A stretch of DNA of 64,000 nucleotides from Maricaulis maris_C (GTDB taxonomy: Bacteria; Pseudomonadota; Alphaproteobacteria; Caulobacterales; Maricaulaceae): assembly GCF_049116555.1 (NCBI RefSeq), contig NZ_JAGDYT010000004.1, positions 124,001 to 188,000 of the forward strand, written 5' to 3'. Below, in pieces: positions 8,109 to 16,931 of this stretch. The notes below the pieces were generated by a model that had not been told where the DNA came from, did no database searches, and saw nothing but the letters and a program-made list of their open reading frames with translations. Positions within the stretch are counted from its first letter, which is position 1, and every line of letters begins with the position of its first letter. The translations under genes and the position numbers were made by a program.

Positions 8109-9971
8109 TTACCAGCCGCAATCGCGCGTGGCGTTTTGTTCTTCCAGATGCGTCATCAGAGGCTGGAAGTAGGCGATGATGGCGGAGCCATCCATCTCGC
8201 GGGTGCCGGTAAAGGCCTCCAGCGCGTCCGGCCAGGGCTGGCTGGCGCCCATTTCCATCATTGCATTGAAGCGCGCGCCGACTTCTTCATTCCCGTAGAT
8301 CGAGCAACGATGCAGAGGCCCTTCCCAGCCAGCCATTTCACAGGCTGCTTCGTGGAACTGGAACTGCATGATGAAGCTCAGGAAATAACGCAGATAGGGC
8401 ACGTTATTGGCGATGTGGTATTTCGAACCCGGATCGAAGGCGTTGGCGCCACGATCCACCGGCGGGACGATGCCCTGATAGCTTTCGCGCAATTCCCACC
8501 AGGCTTCATTGTAGTTTTCCGGCTGGATCTCGCCGCGCAGCACACGCCAGCGCCACTGATCCATCATCACCGCGAAGGGCAGGAAGGCGATCTTGTCGAG
8601 CGCCGTATCCATCAGCAGGCCGAGGTCGGCGGAGGCGTCCGGGACATCAGCGGCATCAAGCAGCCCGATCTGAACCAGATAATCCGGCGTCACCGACAGG
8701 GCGATGAAATCACCAATCGCCTCGTGGAAGCCGTCATGGGCGCCGCCCTGGAACAGGAAGTCCTGATCATTGTAGGCACGCTGGTAGAAATTATGGCCCA
8801 GCTCGTGGTGCACAGTAACGAAATCGTCCGCATTGACGCGGGTGCACATCTTGATGCGCAGATCTTCCTCGCTGTCCAGATTCCAGGCCGAGGCGTGGCA
8901 GGCGACCTGGCGATCGCGCGGCTGGACGATCAAGGAACGGTCCCAGAACGTGTCCGGAAGCGCTTCCATTCCCAGTGACGTGAAGAAGGTCTCAGCGGTT
9001 TCCGTCATCCGGATCGGATCATACTCGGCATCGACCAGAAGCTGGGTCAGGTCATAAGCCGGACCCGCATCGCTGACCGAGGCAACATCGCTGAGCGACG
9101 CCCAGGACTGGGCCCACATATTCCCGAGCAGGTCTGCCCGGATCGGGCCTTCTGCCGACTGGACCTCTTCGCCATAAAGCTCGCTGAGATCGTCTCGGAC
9201 ATAGCAGTGAAGCTGCTCATAAAGCGGTTCAACCTGACCCCAGAGACGCTCGACTTCAGCTTCCATCTCGGCGGCCGGCATGTCGTAGTTGGAAAGCCAC
9301 ATTTCCGCGAGGTCGGAGAAGCCCAGATCGCGGGCGCCAGCATTGGCGATTTCAACCATTTCGGCATAATCCGTCGCCATCTGATCAGGCGCATAGCTGT
9401 CCCGCCAGCCAGCCCAGACGTGGGACAGGAATTCAGGGTCCCGGCTGGTCCGCATGATGTTTTCCAGCTCATTGTGATCGACCATCTCGCCGTCGATCTC
9501 CATCAAGCCGGTCGAATAGGCCGAGCCCATGCGTGTCGTCAGCTCGGACAGGCGGGCTGCGGCGGCGCTGTCCGACGGGGCGGGCAGGGTGATGCCGGCC
9601 CGGAGAACATTCATCTTGCGCGCCATCTCGGTTGACAGCTCGAGCTCATTGTAGCGCGCGGTCTCGGTGGCCAGACGAACAGCCATTTCCGTGCCCTCGG
9701 TCGACATGCGTTCGAGCAGCCAGTTGGTGTCATAGGTGATGAAGTTATTTTGCACCCAGGCCGTGCGGGCACCGAATTCGCTGAACTCCCGCAGCTCGCT
9801 TTCAGCATCGGTCAGAAAGCGGGCGGCATCGGCCACGGTCACGGCCGTCTCACTCGGTGTACTCGCAGCCTGGCTCTCATCGCCCCCGGCTGGAGTGTCT
9901 GTCGGCGCGCTGCAACCGGCCAGTACGGCCAAAACGGCGCCGGATGCGACGCCTGCCATCAATCGTTTCAT
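8109..9971 (-). CDS. M2-family peptidyl-dipeptidase (ACE-like), lipoprotein
   Basis: A zinc peptidase of the angiotensin-converting-enzyme family, removing dipeptides from peptide C-termini in the envelope. The N-terminus MKRLMAGVASGAVLAVLAGC is a lipoprotein signal with lipobox LAGC. The zinc motif HHELGHNFY lies near residue 388, with the third ligand Glu in GFHEAIGD further on. Length (620) matches single-domain bacterial M2 enzymes. Of two possible ATGs six bases apart, the second (9971) sits 8 nt from a GGGGAG site and is preferred. It belongs to a set of peptidases in this window that suggests peptide scavenging. Confidence 0.93.
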   Translation of the reverse strand: MKRLMAGVASGAVLAVLAGCSAPTDTPAGGDESQAASTPSETAVTVADAARFLTDAESELREFSEFGARTAWVQNNFITYDTNWLLERMSTEGTEMAVRLATETARYNELELSTEMARKMNVLRAGITLPAPSDSAAAARLSELTTRMGSAYSTGLMEIDGEMVDHNELENIMRTSRDPEFLSHVWAGWRDSYAPDQMATDYAEMVEIANAGARDLGFSDLAEMWLSNYDMPAAEMEAEVERLWGQVEPLYEQLHCYVRDDLSELYGEEVQSAEGPIRADLLGNMWAQSWASLSDVASVSDAGPAYDLTQLLVDAEYDPIRMTETAETFFTSLGMEALPDTFWDRSLIVQPRDRQVACHASAWNLDSEEDLRIKMCTRVNADDFVTVHHELGHNFYQRAYNDQDFLFQGGAHDGFHEAIGDFIALSVTPDYLVQIGLLDAADVPDASADLGLLMDTALDKIAFLPFAVMMDQWRWRVLRGEIQPENYNEAWWELRESYQGIVPPVDRGANAFDPGSKYHIANNVPYLRYFLSFIMQFQFHEAACEMAGWEGPLHRCSIYGNEEVGARFNAMMEMGASQPWPDALEAFTGTREMDGSAIIAYFQPLMTHLEEQNATRDCGW

Positions 9972-10093
9972 GATCATTTCTCCCCATCTGCCTTCTCAAG
10001 GCAGGATTGGCTATCGTTTGCTATCCTGAGGGCCCTCCCGTGCACGTCAAGACGTTCCTACGCAAATGTGTGCGCATAACGGGGCCTTGGCGG

Positions 10094-10540
10094 CTATCGA
10101 GCTGCCGCTGAGCGCATGACGCGTTCCATCCCGTCAAGAAAGGCGGAGCGGTCTCTCGGGCCAAAGGGCTTGGCGCCAGAGGTTACGGCACCGGTTTCCC
10201 GGAGATCAGTCATCAGATTTCGAGTCGCCAGCGAGGCGCCGATATTGTCCTCTGTCCACAGCTTGCCGCGCGGATCGATGCCGATCCCGCCAGCCTTGAT
10301 GCAACGATCAGCCAGCGGGATATCAGCTGTCACAAAGACATCGCCCGGCCCGATATGCTCGGCGATCCAGTCATCGGCGGCATCAAGCTTGCCTTCGACG
10401 ATCACCAGGCGCGCCCACTGCGAATTGGGACGTCTCAGTCCGCCATCGCAGACAAAGAGCATCTCGCATCGGTGACGCTCACCAACACGGATGATTTCTT
10501 CCTTCACCGGGCAGGCATCGGCATCGACATAGATGGTCAT
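10094..10540 (-). CDS. YaiI/YqxD family protein (DUF188)
   Basis: A 148-residue protein of the widespread UPF0178/DUF188 family. The N-terminus MTIYVDADACPVKEEIIRV is the family signature, with clustered Asp residues that resemble the acidic active site of PIN/NYN-type nucleases. Later landmarks are DVFVTADIPLADRCIKAGG and the usual GPRDRSAFLDGMERV. It starts 3 bp after the M14 carboxypeptidase stop, so the two are probably cotranscribed. The biochemical role of the family is not settled. Confidence 0.88.
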   Translation of the reverse strand: MTIYVDADACPVKEEIIRVGERHRCEMLFVCDGGLRRPNSQWARLVIVEGKLDAADDWIAEHIGPGDVFVTADIPLADRCIKAGGIGIDPRGKLWTEDNIGASLATRNLMTDLRETGAVTSGAKPFGPRDRSAFLDGMERVMRSAAAR

Positions 10541-10543
10541 GAT

Positions 10544-11674
10544 CTAAAGCTCGAGAACCAGCGCCAGCATGGCATCCAGATTGGCGGCGCCCAGCTTGCG
10601 GCACCGCTCTGGCGACCAGCCGAACTCCGGATCGGGAAGGTCGGCATTGTCCTTGAAGGGCATTTCCAGCGTCATCGCCAGGCATTTGAATTCATTGGCG
10701 AGATAATTCGTACAGACGGACAGGTTAGCCGTGCCCGGCGCATCAACATCATAACCATGCTCGGTCTGGAAATCCGGGCTGGCGAGGCAGAGCGCGTCCT
10801 TGTAGCTGTCCAGCAATTCCTGGCCACGTGTATCGAAATTCGGAGCCCCTTCGCCACCGGCGATGAAGTTATAGGGTAGGGCCTCATCGCCATGGACATC
10901 GAGCGCCAGGTCAATACCAGTCTCGCGCATGCGATTGAGGACGTGGAAGACCTCCGGTGAATTCTCCAGCGAAGCCTTGTCCCACTCCCGATTCAGATTG
11001 ACGCCCTTGGCATTGGTGCGCAGGTGGCCGCGCTTCGAGCCATCGGGATTCATGTTGGGCACGATATGGAAAACGGCGTGTTCGCGCAGCTTGCGGGCGA
11101 CCGGATCATCATCGTCGAGCAGGCGGGCGAGAAAGCCCTCCATCCACCACTCTGCCATGGTCTCGCCGGGGTGCTGTCGCGCCGTGACCCAGATCGTCCG
11201 CGTCGCGCTGTCGGCCTCGCCCACCGTCAGCAAGTCCATGGTCTGGCCATCCAGCGTCTCGCCAATCACCTCCAATTCAACCGCGTGATGCAGCTGGGCC
11301 CAGGCGATCAAATCCTGATGACGCTCCATGGAGAAGGGTGCGAAATAGGCAAACCAGACTGTGTCGGCTTCGGGGATATGGTGGAGGGTGAGGATGCCGT
11401 CGGCATAGTCAGTGTCGATCCGGAACCAGGTCTCGCGGTCATAAGAGGCGCAGGCCTGATAGTCTGGCCAGCCTTCCAGATAGGCCGCGCCACCGGCATT
11501 CTCGATCGCCATGGTGAGTTGTTCGCCCATCGCGCCGGTCACCCGGAAATGGAACCATTGATAGAAGTCAGAGTCCTTGTCCGGGCGAATCTCCAGCCGG
11601 ACCCGTCCCGGGGCGGCCGCGTCCAGAACCTCGATATTGCCGCTGTCGAAGGCGTCTGTGATGTGAAGTGGCAT
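10544..11674 (-). CDS. M14-family zinc carboxypeptidase (cytosolic CCP-like)
   Basis: A 376-residue metallocarboxypeptidase without signal peptide, so likely cytosolic. An N-terminal beta domain (residues 1-120) typical of the CCP/Nna1-like branch precedes the catalytic domain. The zinc motif HPGE is at residues 168-171, followed by NMNPDGSKRGHLRTNAKGVNLNREWD and LDVHGDEALPYNF with the third zinc ligand. Bacterial members of this branch are deglutamylases or general carboxypeptidases; the substrate here is unknown. A moderate AAGG ribosome site lies upstream of the ATG. First gene of a likely two-gene unit with the DUF188 gene. Confidence 0.88.
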   Translation of the reverse strand: MPLHITDAFDSGNIEVLDAAAPGRVRLEIRPDKDSDFYQWFHFRVTGAMGEQLTMAIENAGGAAYLEGWPDYQACASYDRETWFRIDTDYADGILTLHHIPEADTVWFAYFAPFSMERHQDLIAWAQLHHAVELEVIGETLDGQTMDLLTVGEADSATRTIWVTARQHPGETMAEWWMEGFLARLLDDDDPVARKLREHAVFHIVPNMNPDGSKRGHLRTNAKGVNLNREWDKASLENSPEVFHVLNRMRETGIDLALDVHGDEALPYNFIAGGEGAPNFDTRGQELLDSYKDALCLASPDFQTEHGYDVDAPGTANLSVCTNYLANEFKCLAMTLEMPFKDNADLPDPEFGWSPERCRKLGAANLDAMLALVLEL

Positions 11675-12152
11675 GAAGCGACCTTTTCAAATCCGTGGCG
11701 ACTGCAATACTGCGCGCTCGGGCCGTGGGAATGACATGGGTGACGGGTATGAAACACACGTCGATGCACCAAACAAGCTGGGGATCCAACGCCACTGGGG
11801 CGCGACATCAGGTGAAATGTTGATCAAGGCAAGTCAGAAGCCCGTCGAGCAGGCGAGGACCAACGAGGCCACGCATAGTCTCGCGCTTGTCAGCGAAAGT
11901 GATGCGCTTTTCCAGGCGCAGGACCTTATCCGTTCGATTGATGACATGCAGCGACAGGCGCCAATGATTGGCGTTACGGTTTACGCGCTCGACCCCGAAC
12001 GCCACGATCCTGGAAATGGTGACCGTGACCGGGGGCTGGATTCCGGGCATTCGAGCCGGTGTTTTTGCTGACGAGGCTGCGGCGAGGGATGTCCCCTTTT
12101 CCGGCCAGAATGGCGTCGGGCATCAAGCCCACTGGAATAAAGGTTGAATACC
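11675..12152. other. 478-bp stretch with at most one small gene
   Basis: Between the start of the M14 gene and the start of the DoxX-like gene. The only coding-like content is the small minus-strand frame at 11808-12050. The overlapping plus-strand frame has poor codon use and looks like its shadow. No RNA gene or repeat was seen. Confidence 0.4.
11808..12050 (-). CDS. Possible small hypothetical protein or gene remnant
   Basis: An 80-residue frame with the third-position GC preference of its neighbours (many CGC, CTG, CTC, GAC codons) and a beta-rich look, for example HWRLSLHVINRTDKVLRLEK followed by a helical C-terminus. No clear ribosome site precedes the ATG and I recognise no family. 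It could be a real small protein, the tail of a decayed gene, or chance. Function unknown. Confidence 0.4.
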   Translation of the reverse strand: MPGIQPPVTVTISRIVAFGVERVNRNANHWRLSLHVINRTDKVLRLEKRITFADKRETMRGLVGPRLLDGLLTCLDQHFT

Positions 12153-12638
12153 ATGATGATCTGGCTATCGCGTATCGTCCGGTTCGGACTGCCACTCTTT
12201 GTTTCAGCGATTTTCCTGGACTCGCTACGATACAAGTTCACCGACGCACCGGAGACACAGGAAATCTTCGGCAGGCTTGATGGCTGGGCGGCCAGTTTCG
12301 GCGCGGCGGGCCTGTTCGACCACAGCGGCCTCTTCAGCCAATACATGATAGGTTCCGCAGAACTCATTGCTTCTGCAATGCTATTGATTGGGTTTGTGCC
12401 TGCTCTGCGGCGTTTTCAGGTCGCCGGAAGCGCACTCGGACTCGCAATCATGACCGGGGCAATCAGCTTTCATCTCTTCACGCCGCTTGGGATTGATCCG
12501 AACGCGGATGGTGGTGGCCTTTTCGTCGCGGCCTGCCTGGTCTGGCTGTCTTGCGTGATCCTGCTGGCGATCAAGCGTCAGGACTTGCTGGCGCTGGGTT
12601 GTGGTGTTTTTCGCGCTTTCATCCCGACCAACCGATAG
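12153..12638 (+). CDS. DoxX-like small membrane protein
   Basis: A 161-residue protein with four hydrophobic segments, as in DoxX/DUF417-type membrane proteins. The N-terminus (LSRIVRFGLPLFVSAIFLDS), the central FSQYMIGSAELIASAMLLIG and SFHLFTPLGID resemble that superfamily. The ATG at 12153 has an AAAGG site 9 bp upstream; an earlier TTG in frame is less likely. Its 3' end overlaps the convergent msrQ gene by 61 bp. Function unknown; DoxX-like proteins are often linked to redox stress, which fits the msrPQ neighbour but is not evidence. Confidence 0.7.
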   Translation: MMIWLSRIVRFGLPLFVSAIFLDSLRYKFTDAPETQEIFGRLDGWAASFGAAGLFDHSGLFSQYMIGSAELIASAMLLIGFVPALRRFQVAGSALGLAIMTGAISFHLFTPLGIDPNADGGGLFVAACLVWLSCVILLAIKRQDLLALGCGVFRAFIPTNR

Positions 12639-13252
12639 GCCAGAAGCACGGCGAGGATGGCGCCATGGATCCACGGGGCAAGCTGGAATCCTTTCACCAT
12701 GAAGCCATGATGGAGGACAGCCAGAATGGCCAACGGGTAGACGATACGATGGAGGCCCTGCCAGCGACGCGCGCCCAGCCAGCGCTGCATCCGGTTGAAT
12801 GAGGTAATCGCCAACGGAATGAGCAAGACAAAGGCGCTCATGCCCAGCGTGATGTAGATTCGGTCGGTGACATCCCGCCACAAGCCGGCCAGGGCGCCGG
12901 TTACCGTGCCCGTCTCAATGAAGAGGTCGAGCCCGAGATAGGCGAGGATGTGCAGCAGGGCGTACCAGAAGGCCGCCAGGCCGATCCGTCTGCGGACCAT
13001 CATGATCGGACCCCATTTGGTCAGATCCCGGATGGGCGTTACAGCCAATGAGATCAACAGGACCCGGATCGCAGTGTCGCCGAGAAAGCGATGCGTGGCC
13101 TCGATCGGATTGAAGCCAAGGCCGTGCGCCTGTCCATTGAGCAGCATGGCCCACTGCCAGCCGAGCCAAAGCCCCGGCAGGGCGAGGAGCCAGAAGGTGA
13201 GCGGCTTCAGGAAGTGACGGCTGACGGTGCGCAGCAGCGGATTGCGGGCCAT
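12578..13252 (-). CDS. msrQ: MsrQ, haem-binding membrane subunit of the MsrPQ methionine sulfoxide reductase
   Basis: Membrane haem protein that passes electrons to MsrP, which repairs oxidised methionine in periplasmic proteins. The 224-residue product has about six helices. Landmarks are EATHRFLGDTAIRVLLISLA, ALLHILAYLGLDL and RWQGLHRIVYPLAILAVLHH, with the haem-ligand histidines. The ATG at 13252 is 20 bp after the msrP stop, so the two form an operon. A longer frame upstream runs into msrP and is not credible. The C-terminal 20 codons overlap the convergent DoxX-like gene. Confidence 0.92.
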   Translation of the reverse strand: MARNPLLRTVSRHFLKPLTFWLLALPGLWLGWQWAMLLNGQAHGLGFNPIEATHRFLGDTAIRVLLISLAVTPIRDLTKWGPIMMVRRRIGLAAFWYALLHILAYLGLDLFIETGTVTGALAGLWRDVTDRIYITLGMSAFVLLIPLAITSFNRMQRWLGARRWQGLHRIVYPLAILAVLHHGFMVKGFQLAPWIHGAILAVLLAYRLVGMKARKTPQPSASKS

Positions 13253-13272
13253 GGGTTGGAGCTCGATGCCGG

Positions 13273-14259
13273 CTAGTGGTTCTCGATCAGATCCATGCCG
13301 GCATACATGTGCGCGACTTGCTCGGAATAGCCATTGAACATCTCGGTATCCCGGCGCGCGAAGACATTGCCGCCAATCACACGCTCCGAACGCTGACTCC
13401 AGCGGGGATGCGCGCGGTTCGGATTGACGTTGGAATAGAAGCCGTATTCGTGCGGGGCGGAGCGGTTCCAGCTGGTCTCGGGTTCCTCGGATACAAAGCG
13501 TATTTTCACGATCGACTTGATCGATTTGTAGCCATATTTCCACGGCACGACGAGGCGGATCGGGGCGCCGTTCTGGTTCGGCAGGACCTCGCCATAAAGG
13601 CCGACTGCGAGAAAGGCGAGCTCATTCATCGCCTCATCCATGCGCAAACCCTCAACATACGGCCAGTTTAGCACCGGGAAACGCGTGCCGCGCATCTCGT
13701 CGCGGTCCAGATCCGTGACAAACTGGACATAGCGGGCATCGGATGTCGGCTCGAAACTCGCGAGGACAGACGCGAGCGAGACGCCGATCCATGGGATGAC
13801 CATCGACCAGGCCTCGACACACCGCAGGCGATAGATGCGCTCTTCCAGATTCGAAAAGTCGACCACATCTTCCAGCGCAAAAAGGCCTGTTCGAGCCGCA
13901 TGGCCTTCGACTTCGATCGACCAGGGATCAGTTGTGAGCGCGCTGGCATAGCGAGCCGGATCATCCTTGCCGATGCCGAATTCATAGAAATTATTGTAGC
14001 CGGTCACAGCGGGATAAGGCGTCAGGGGGTCGGCGACTTGATAGTCTGTCGTCCGATGCGCGAGTTCGCCACTGGTTGGCCTCGATCCCGTTGCCGCCGC
14101 CGCGGAGCTGTCCTGCCCCGATTGTGCCTCGCAGGCGCTCAAGCCCGTGAGGGCAAGCGCCCCGCCCGAGGCGATGATCTTGCGGCGGTTGAGATAGAGA
14201 CCCTTGGGGGTCACATCGGCTTCGGGACTTTGCCAGGGGCGATTTTTGGGAATGAACAT
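13273..14259 (-). CDS. msrP: MsrP, molybdenum-cofactor methionine sulfoxide reductase, catalytic subunit
   Basis: Periplasmic Mo-enzyme (formerly YedY) that reduces methionine sulfoxide in proteins. The 328-residue precursor carries a twin-arginine signal (LNRRKIIASGGALALTGLSA), consistent with export of a folded cofactor enzyme. The molybdenum-ligand Cys is in YRLRCVEAWSMVIPW. Other family stretches are GWNPYV-like WPYVEGLRMDEAMNE, VPWKYGYKSIKSIVKI and a C-terminal NPNRAHPRWSQ. The signal ends in LSAC, so it might also be lipidated. The ATG at 14259 is the first giving a complete Tat signal. Confidence 0.94.
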   Translation of the reverse strand: MFIPKNRPWQSPEADVTPKGLYLNRRKIIASGGALALTGLSACEAQSGQDSSAAAATGSRPTSGELAHRTTDYQVADPLTPYPAVTGYNNFYEFGIGKDDPARYASALTTDPWSIEVEGHAARTGLFALEDVVDFSNLEERIYRLRCVEAWSMVIPWIGVSLASVLASFEPTSDARYVQFVTDLDRDEMRGTRFPVLNWPYVEGLRMDEAMNELAFLAVGLYGEVLPNQNGAPIRLVVPWKYGYKSIKSIVKIRFVSEEPETSWNRSAPHEYGFYSNVNPNRAHPRWSQRSERVIGGNVFARRDTEMFNGYSEQVAHMYAGMDLIENH

Positions 14260-14438
14260 GTGTCGATATCCGTGCCTGCTCTGGACAGAACCTAGGGCAA
14301 TTTTCCGGGACGTCTGCCCCTTCAACGGTTTCGTGATGAAATAGCGGGATGAAGTGACCCTCGCTTGAGCCGGTCTCGGAGGCCGGGTGTGAGGCGATCA
14401 GTCCTGCCAGGCTTGTCCAGCCTGGCGGTTCCAGCCGG

Positions 14439-14498
14439 CCCGGCGCTCTGAAGCCCGGAACTCTGAAGCCCGGCACTCTGAAGCCTGGCACACTGAAG
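14439..14498. repeat. Four tandem copies of a 15-bp repeat
   Basis: Units of the form CCCGGCACTCTGAAG run head to tail at 14439-14453, 14454-14468, 14469-14483 and 14484-14498 with one to three differences between copies. The array lies between msrP and tRNA-Ser and is in no credible gene. It is too short and has no spacers, so it is a minisatellite and not a CRISPR array. Confidence 0.85.
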
Positions 14499-14520
14499 AT
14501 TGTGTAGTCCGGAAGAATGA

Positions 14521-14608
14521 TGGCGGAGGGGGAGGGATTCGAACCCCCGGAACCTCGCGGCTCAACGGTTTTCAAGACCGCCGCAATCGACCACTCTGCC
14601 ACCCCTCC
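14521..14608 (-). tRNA. tRNA-Ser (anticodon UGA)
   Basis: Read on the minus strand, an 88-nt class II tRNA begins GGAGGGGTGGCAGAGTGG and ends CCCCCTCCGCCA with CCA encoded. The 7-bp acceptor stem pairs GGAGGGG with CCCCTCC, the T-loop is GGTTCGAATCC, and a long variable arm is present as expected for serine. The anticodon loop CTTGAAA gives UGA, reading UCA and other UCN codons. Confidence 0.97.
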
Positions 14609-14730
14609 GTCCGCTTCACTTAGCGGGCAATGACCGGTCAGCGCAACTGTCTACTTGCAGCTTACCCTCCTTTCACCATTCTGCGCTAAACAGGGTGAAG
14701 GTCGGGGGGCCGGACAGGAGTGGAAACGGC

Positions 14731-15669
14731 GTGCAGAACTGGCGACTAATACTGGCAGGACTGGCTTTGAGCCTAGTTGCGGCCTGTTCCTCGACCCCGG
14801 ATCAGATGCGCCATTATTCCGGCAGCGGTTCTGCGCCGAGCCGTTCTGGGGGCTGGGCGCCGGCCTCGAGCGATTCCACGCGCGCCGCACGTCCGGTTGA
14901 TGCGCGCGGATTGATCGCCGCATCCAGCGAGCACCAGAAAATAGGCAGAACCTACACAGTTGCCGGCCGGACATATCGCCCTCAACGCGATGATAATTAT
15001 GACGAAACCGGGATTGCCTCCTGGTATGGCCCGAATTTTCACGGGCGTCCGACCGCCAATGGTGAGGTCTTTGACCAACATACGATGACTGCGGCCCACA
15101 CGACGCTGCCGATTCCCTCGATCGCCGAGGTCACCAATCTCGAGAATGGCCGCTCCGTCATCGTGCGGATCAATGATCGCGGGCCCTTCGTGGCTAATCG
15201 ACTGATCGATCTCAGCCGCGCGGCAGCAACCGAACTCGATTACATCGGCGCGGGTCTGGCCCATGTACGGGTACGTTATCTCGGACCGGCACACGAGCAC
15301 GGTGCTCCGCCGGAGCGGGTCTATCAGGCCGATGCGTCGCCAACGCCTGCCGTTCGGACGCAGCCTGCCCAGCTCGCGGTTGCTGAACCGGCCACGATTG
15401 AACCGACGCCGGCATGGCAGCCAAGCTCTGCTCCGGGCGGGCAATTCTCCTTGCAAGTTGGCGCCTTTTCCGATCCGGGCAATGCTCAGGATTTCGCACG
15501 GCGTCTGGACGGGGCCGGGGATGTCTGGGTTGAACCCGGCGCCTCCCAGGCCGGTCAGGTCTGGCGCGTCTTCGTCGGTCGATGGGCCGATCGCAATTCT
15601 GCCCACGCGGCCCGGGGCACGCTCGCGGACTGGGGCGTCTATGATGCCCGCATCGTGACCACGGACTGA
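14731..15669 (+). CDS. rlpA: RlpA-like lipoprotein (DPBB and SPOR domains)
   Basis: A 312-residue septal-ring lytic-transglycosylase-type lipoprotein that would act on denuded peptidoglycan at division sites. The GTG start at 14731 has an AGGAG site 10 bp upstream and gives the signal QNWRLILAGLALSLVAAC with a lipobox Cys. The double-psi beta-barrel is seen in ETGIASWYGPNFHGRPTANG, TTLPIPSIAEVTNLENGRS and VRINDRGPFVANRLIDLS. A Pro-rich linker leads to a C-terminal SPOR domain starting at GQFSLQVGAFSDPGNAQDFA. It is followed by a D,D-carboxypeptidase gene, giving a cell-wall pair. Confidence 0.92.
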   Translation: MQNWRLILAGLALSLVAACSSTPDQMRHYSGSGSAPSRSGGWAPASSDSTRAARPVDARGLIAASSEHQKIGRTYTVAGRTYRPQRDDNYDETGIASWYGPNFHGRPTANGEVFDQHTMTAAHTTLPIPSIAEVTNLENGRSVIVRINDRGPFVANRLIDLSRAAATELDYIGAGLAHVRVRYLGPAHEHGAPPERVYQADASPTPAVRTQPAQLAVAEPATIEPTPAWQPSSAPGGQFSLQVGAFSDPGNAQDFARRLDGAGDVWVEPGASQAGQVWRVFVGRWADRNSAHAARGTLADWGVYDARIVTTD

Positions 15670-15781
15670 GCAGAAAGACTGCCCCCATCGTGACCGCGAC
15701 GCTGGACGCCATCGTCTTGCCGCGCTTCAATGCTTCCTTCGCCTCGAACCACTACCGATTCCGGCCAGGGAGCGTCTCGAC

Positions 15782-16927
15782 GTGCGCGCATTTTCAGCTT
15801 TAGCCTTCTTCATCTCGCTTGTGATCACTGCGCCCAGCCAGGCGCAGAACACATACCAGACCGAGGCCAGTCATGCGGCCATCCTGGACGTGGAAACCGG
15901 GGAAACCCTCTACGCCCTCAACGGTGATGAGGCGATGCCGCCCGCATCCATGAGCAAGATGATGACCGTGCTGATGGTGGTTGAAGCGCTTGAAGCCGGC
16001 TCCTTGTCTCTGGACGATGAACTGCCGGTTTCCGAACATGCCTGGCGCACAGGTGGCGCCGCCTCCGGCTCCTCGACCATGTTCCTGGAGGTCAATTCGC
16101 GCGCCCGCGTCGAGGATTTGCTGCGCGGGGTGATCATCCAGTCCGGCAATGATGCGTGCATCGTGCTGGCGGAAGCCATTGGCGGGACGGAAGCGGCTTT
16201 CGCCGACATGATGACCGACCGTGCCCACGAGCTCGGTCTGACTTCCGCCAGTTTTGCCAATGCGACCGGCTGGCCCGATCCCGACCATCGGATCAGCGCC
16301 ATTGATCTGGCGCGGCTGGCACGCATCCTGATCGAGGACCATCCCGAGTATTACGGGATCTGGGCCGAGCGCGAATTCACCTATAACGGGATCCGCCAGT
16401 ATAATCGCAACCCGCTCCTGGGCGTGTTTTCCGGCGCCGATGGCCTTAAAACAGGTCACACCGAGGAGAGCGGCTACGGCCTTGTCGGGTCGGCCGAACG
16501 GGATGGCGAACGCCGCATCATCGTCTTCAATGGCATGGACTCGAACTCGGCGCGCGCGACGGAAGCCGAGCGGATGATGCGCGCTGCGCTCAGCGATTAC
16601 AGCCTGTATCACCTCTTTGCCGCCGGCGATGATGTCGATCACCGGGCCGAAGTCTTCATGGGCGACAGCGACACGGTCAGCTTGCGGGTCGCCGATGATG
16701 TCACCGCCGGCCTGCACCGCCGCGCGCGCCGTGACCTGACTGTCACGGTCAGCTATGACGGACCGCTGGTTGCGCCGATCCAGGAAGGTGATGTGGTTGG
16801 CACATTGATCGTCGAGGCTCCTGACTATGAAGCCCGCGAATATGACCTCCTGGCCGCGGAAAGTGTGTCCGAGAAGGGTCTGATGGGACGAATTGGCGCG
16901 GCGATTGCCCACATGCTGCGGGGCTGA
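15782..16927 (+). CDS. dacA: D-alanyl-D-alanine carboxypeptidase (PBP5/6 type)
   Basis: Low-molecular-weight penicillin-binding protein trimming the terminal D-Ala of peptidoglycan pentapeptides. The three active-site motifs are present: SMSK (in MPPASMSKMMTVLM), SGN (IQSGNDACIVLAEA) and KTG (ADGLKTGHTEESGYG). A signal peptide ending in SQA is followed by the S11 domain. The C-terminal beta domain and a final amphipathic helix (MGRIGAAIAHMLRG) would anchor it to the membrane. The start is GTG at 15782. Only 4 bp separate its stop from tmk. Confidence 0.94.
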   Translation: MRAFSALAFFISLVITAPSQAQNTYQTEASHAAILDVETGETLYALNGDEAMPPASMSKMMTVLMVVEALEAGSLSLDDELPVSEHAWRTGGAASGSSTMFLEVNSRARVEDLLRGVIIQSGNDACIVLAEAIGGTEAAFADMMTDRAHELGLTSASFANATGWPDPDHRISAIDLARLARILIEDHPEYYGIWAEREFTYNGIRQYNRNPLLGVFSGADGLKTGHTEESGYGLVGSAERDGERRIIVFNGMDSNSARATEAERMMRAALSDYSLYHLFAAGDDVDHRAEVFMGDSDTVSLRVADDVTAGLHRRARRDLTVTVSYDGPLVAPIQEGDVVGTLIVEAPDYEAREYDLLAAESVSEKGLMGRIGAAIAHMLRG

Positions 16928-16931
16928 AGGC

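Noticed and set aside
14439..14498. CRISPR-like short repeats
   Set aside because: Units are contiguous 15-mers without spacers; no cas genes are present.
14521..14608. tRNA-Ser as an attachment site of an island
   Set aside because: No duplicated tRNA 3' end and no integrase gene were seen on either side.
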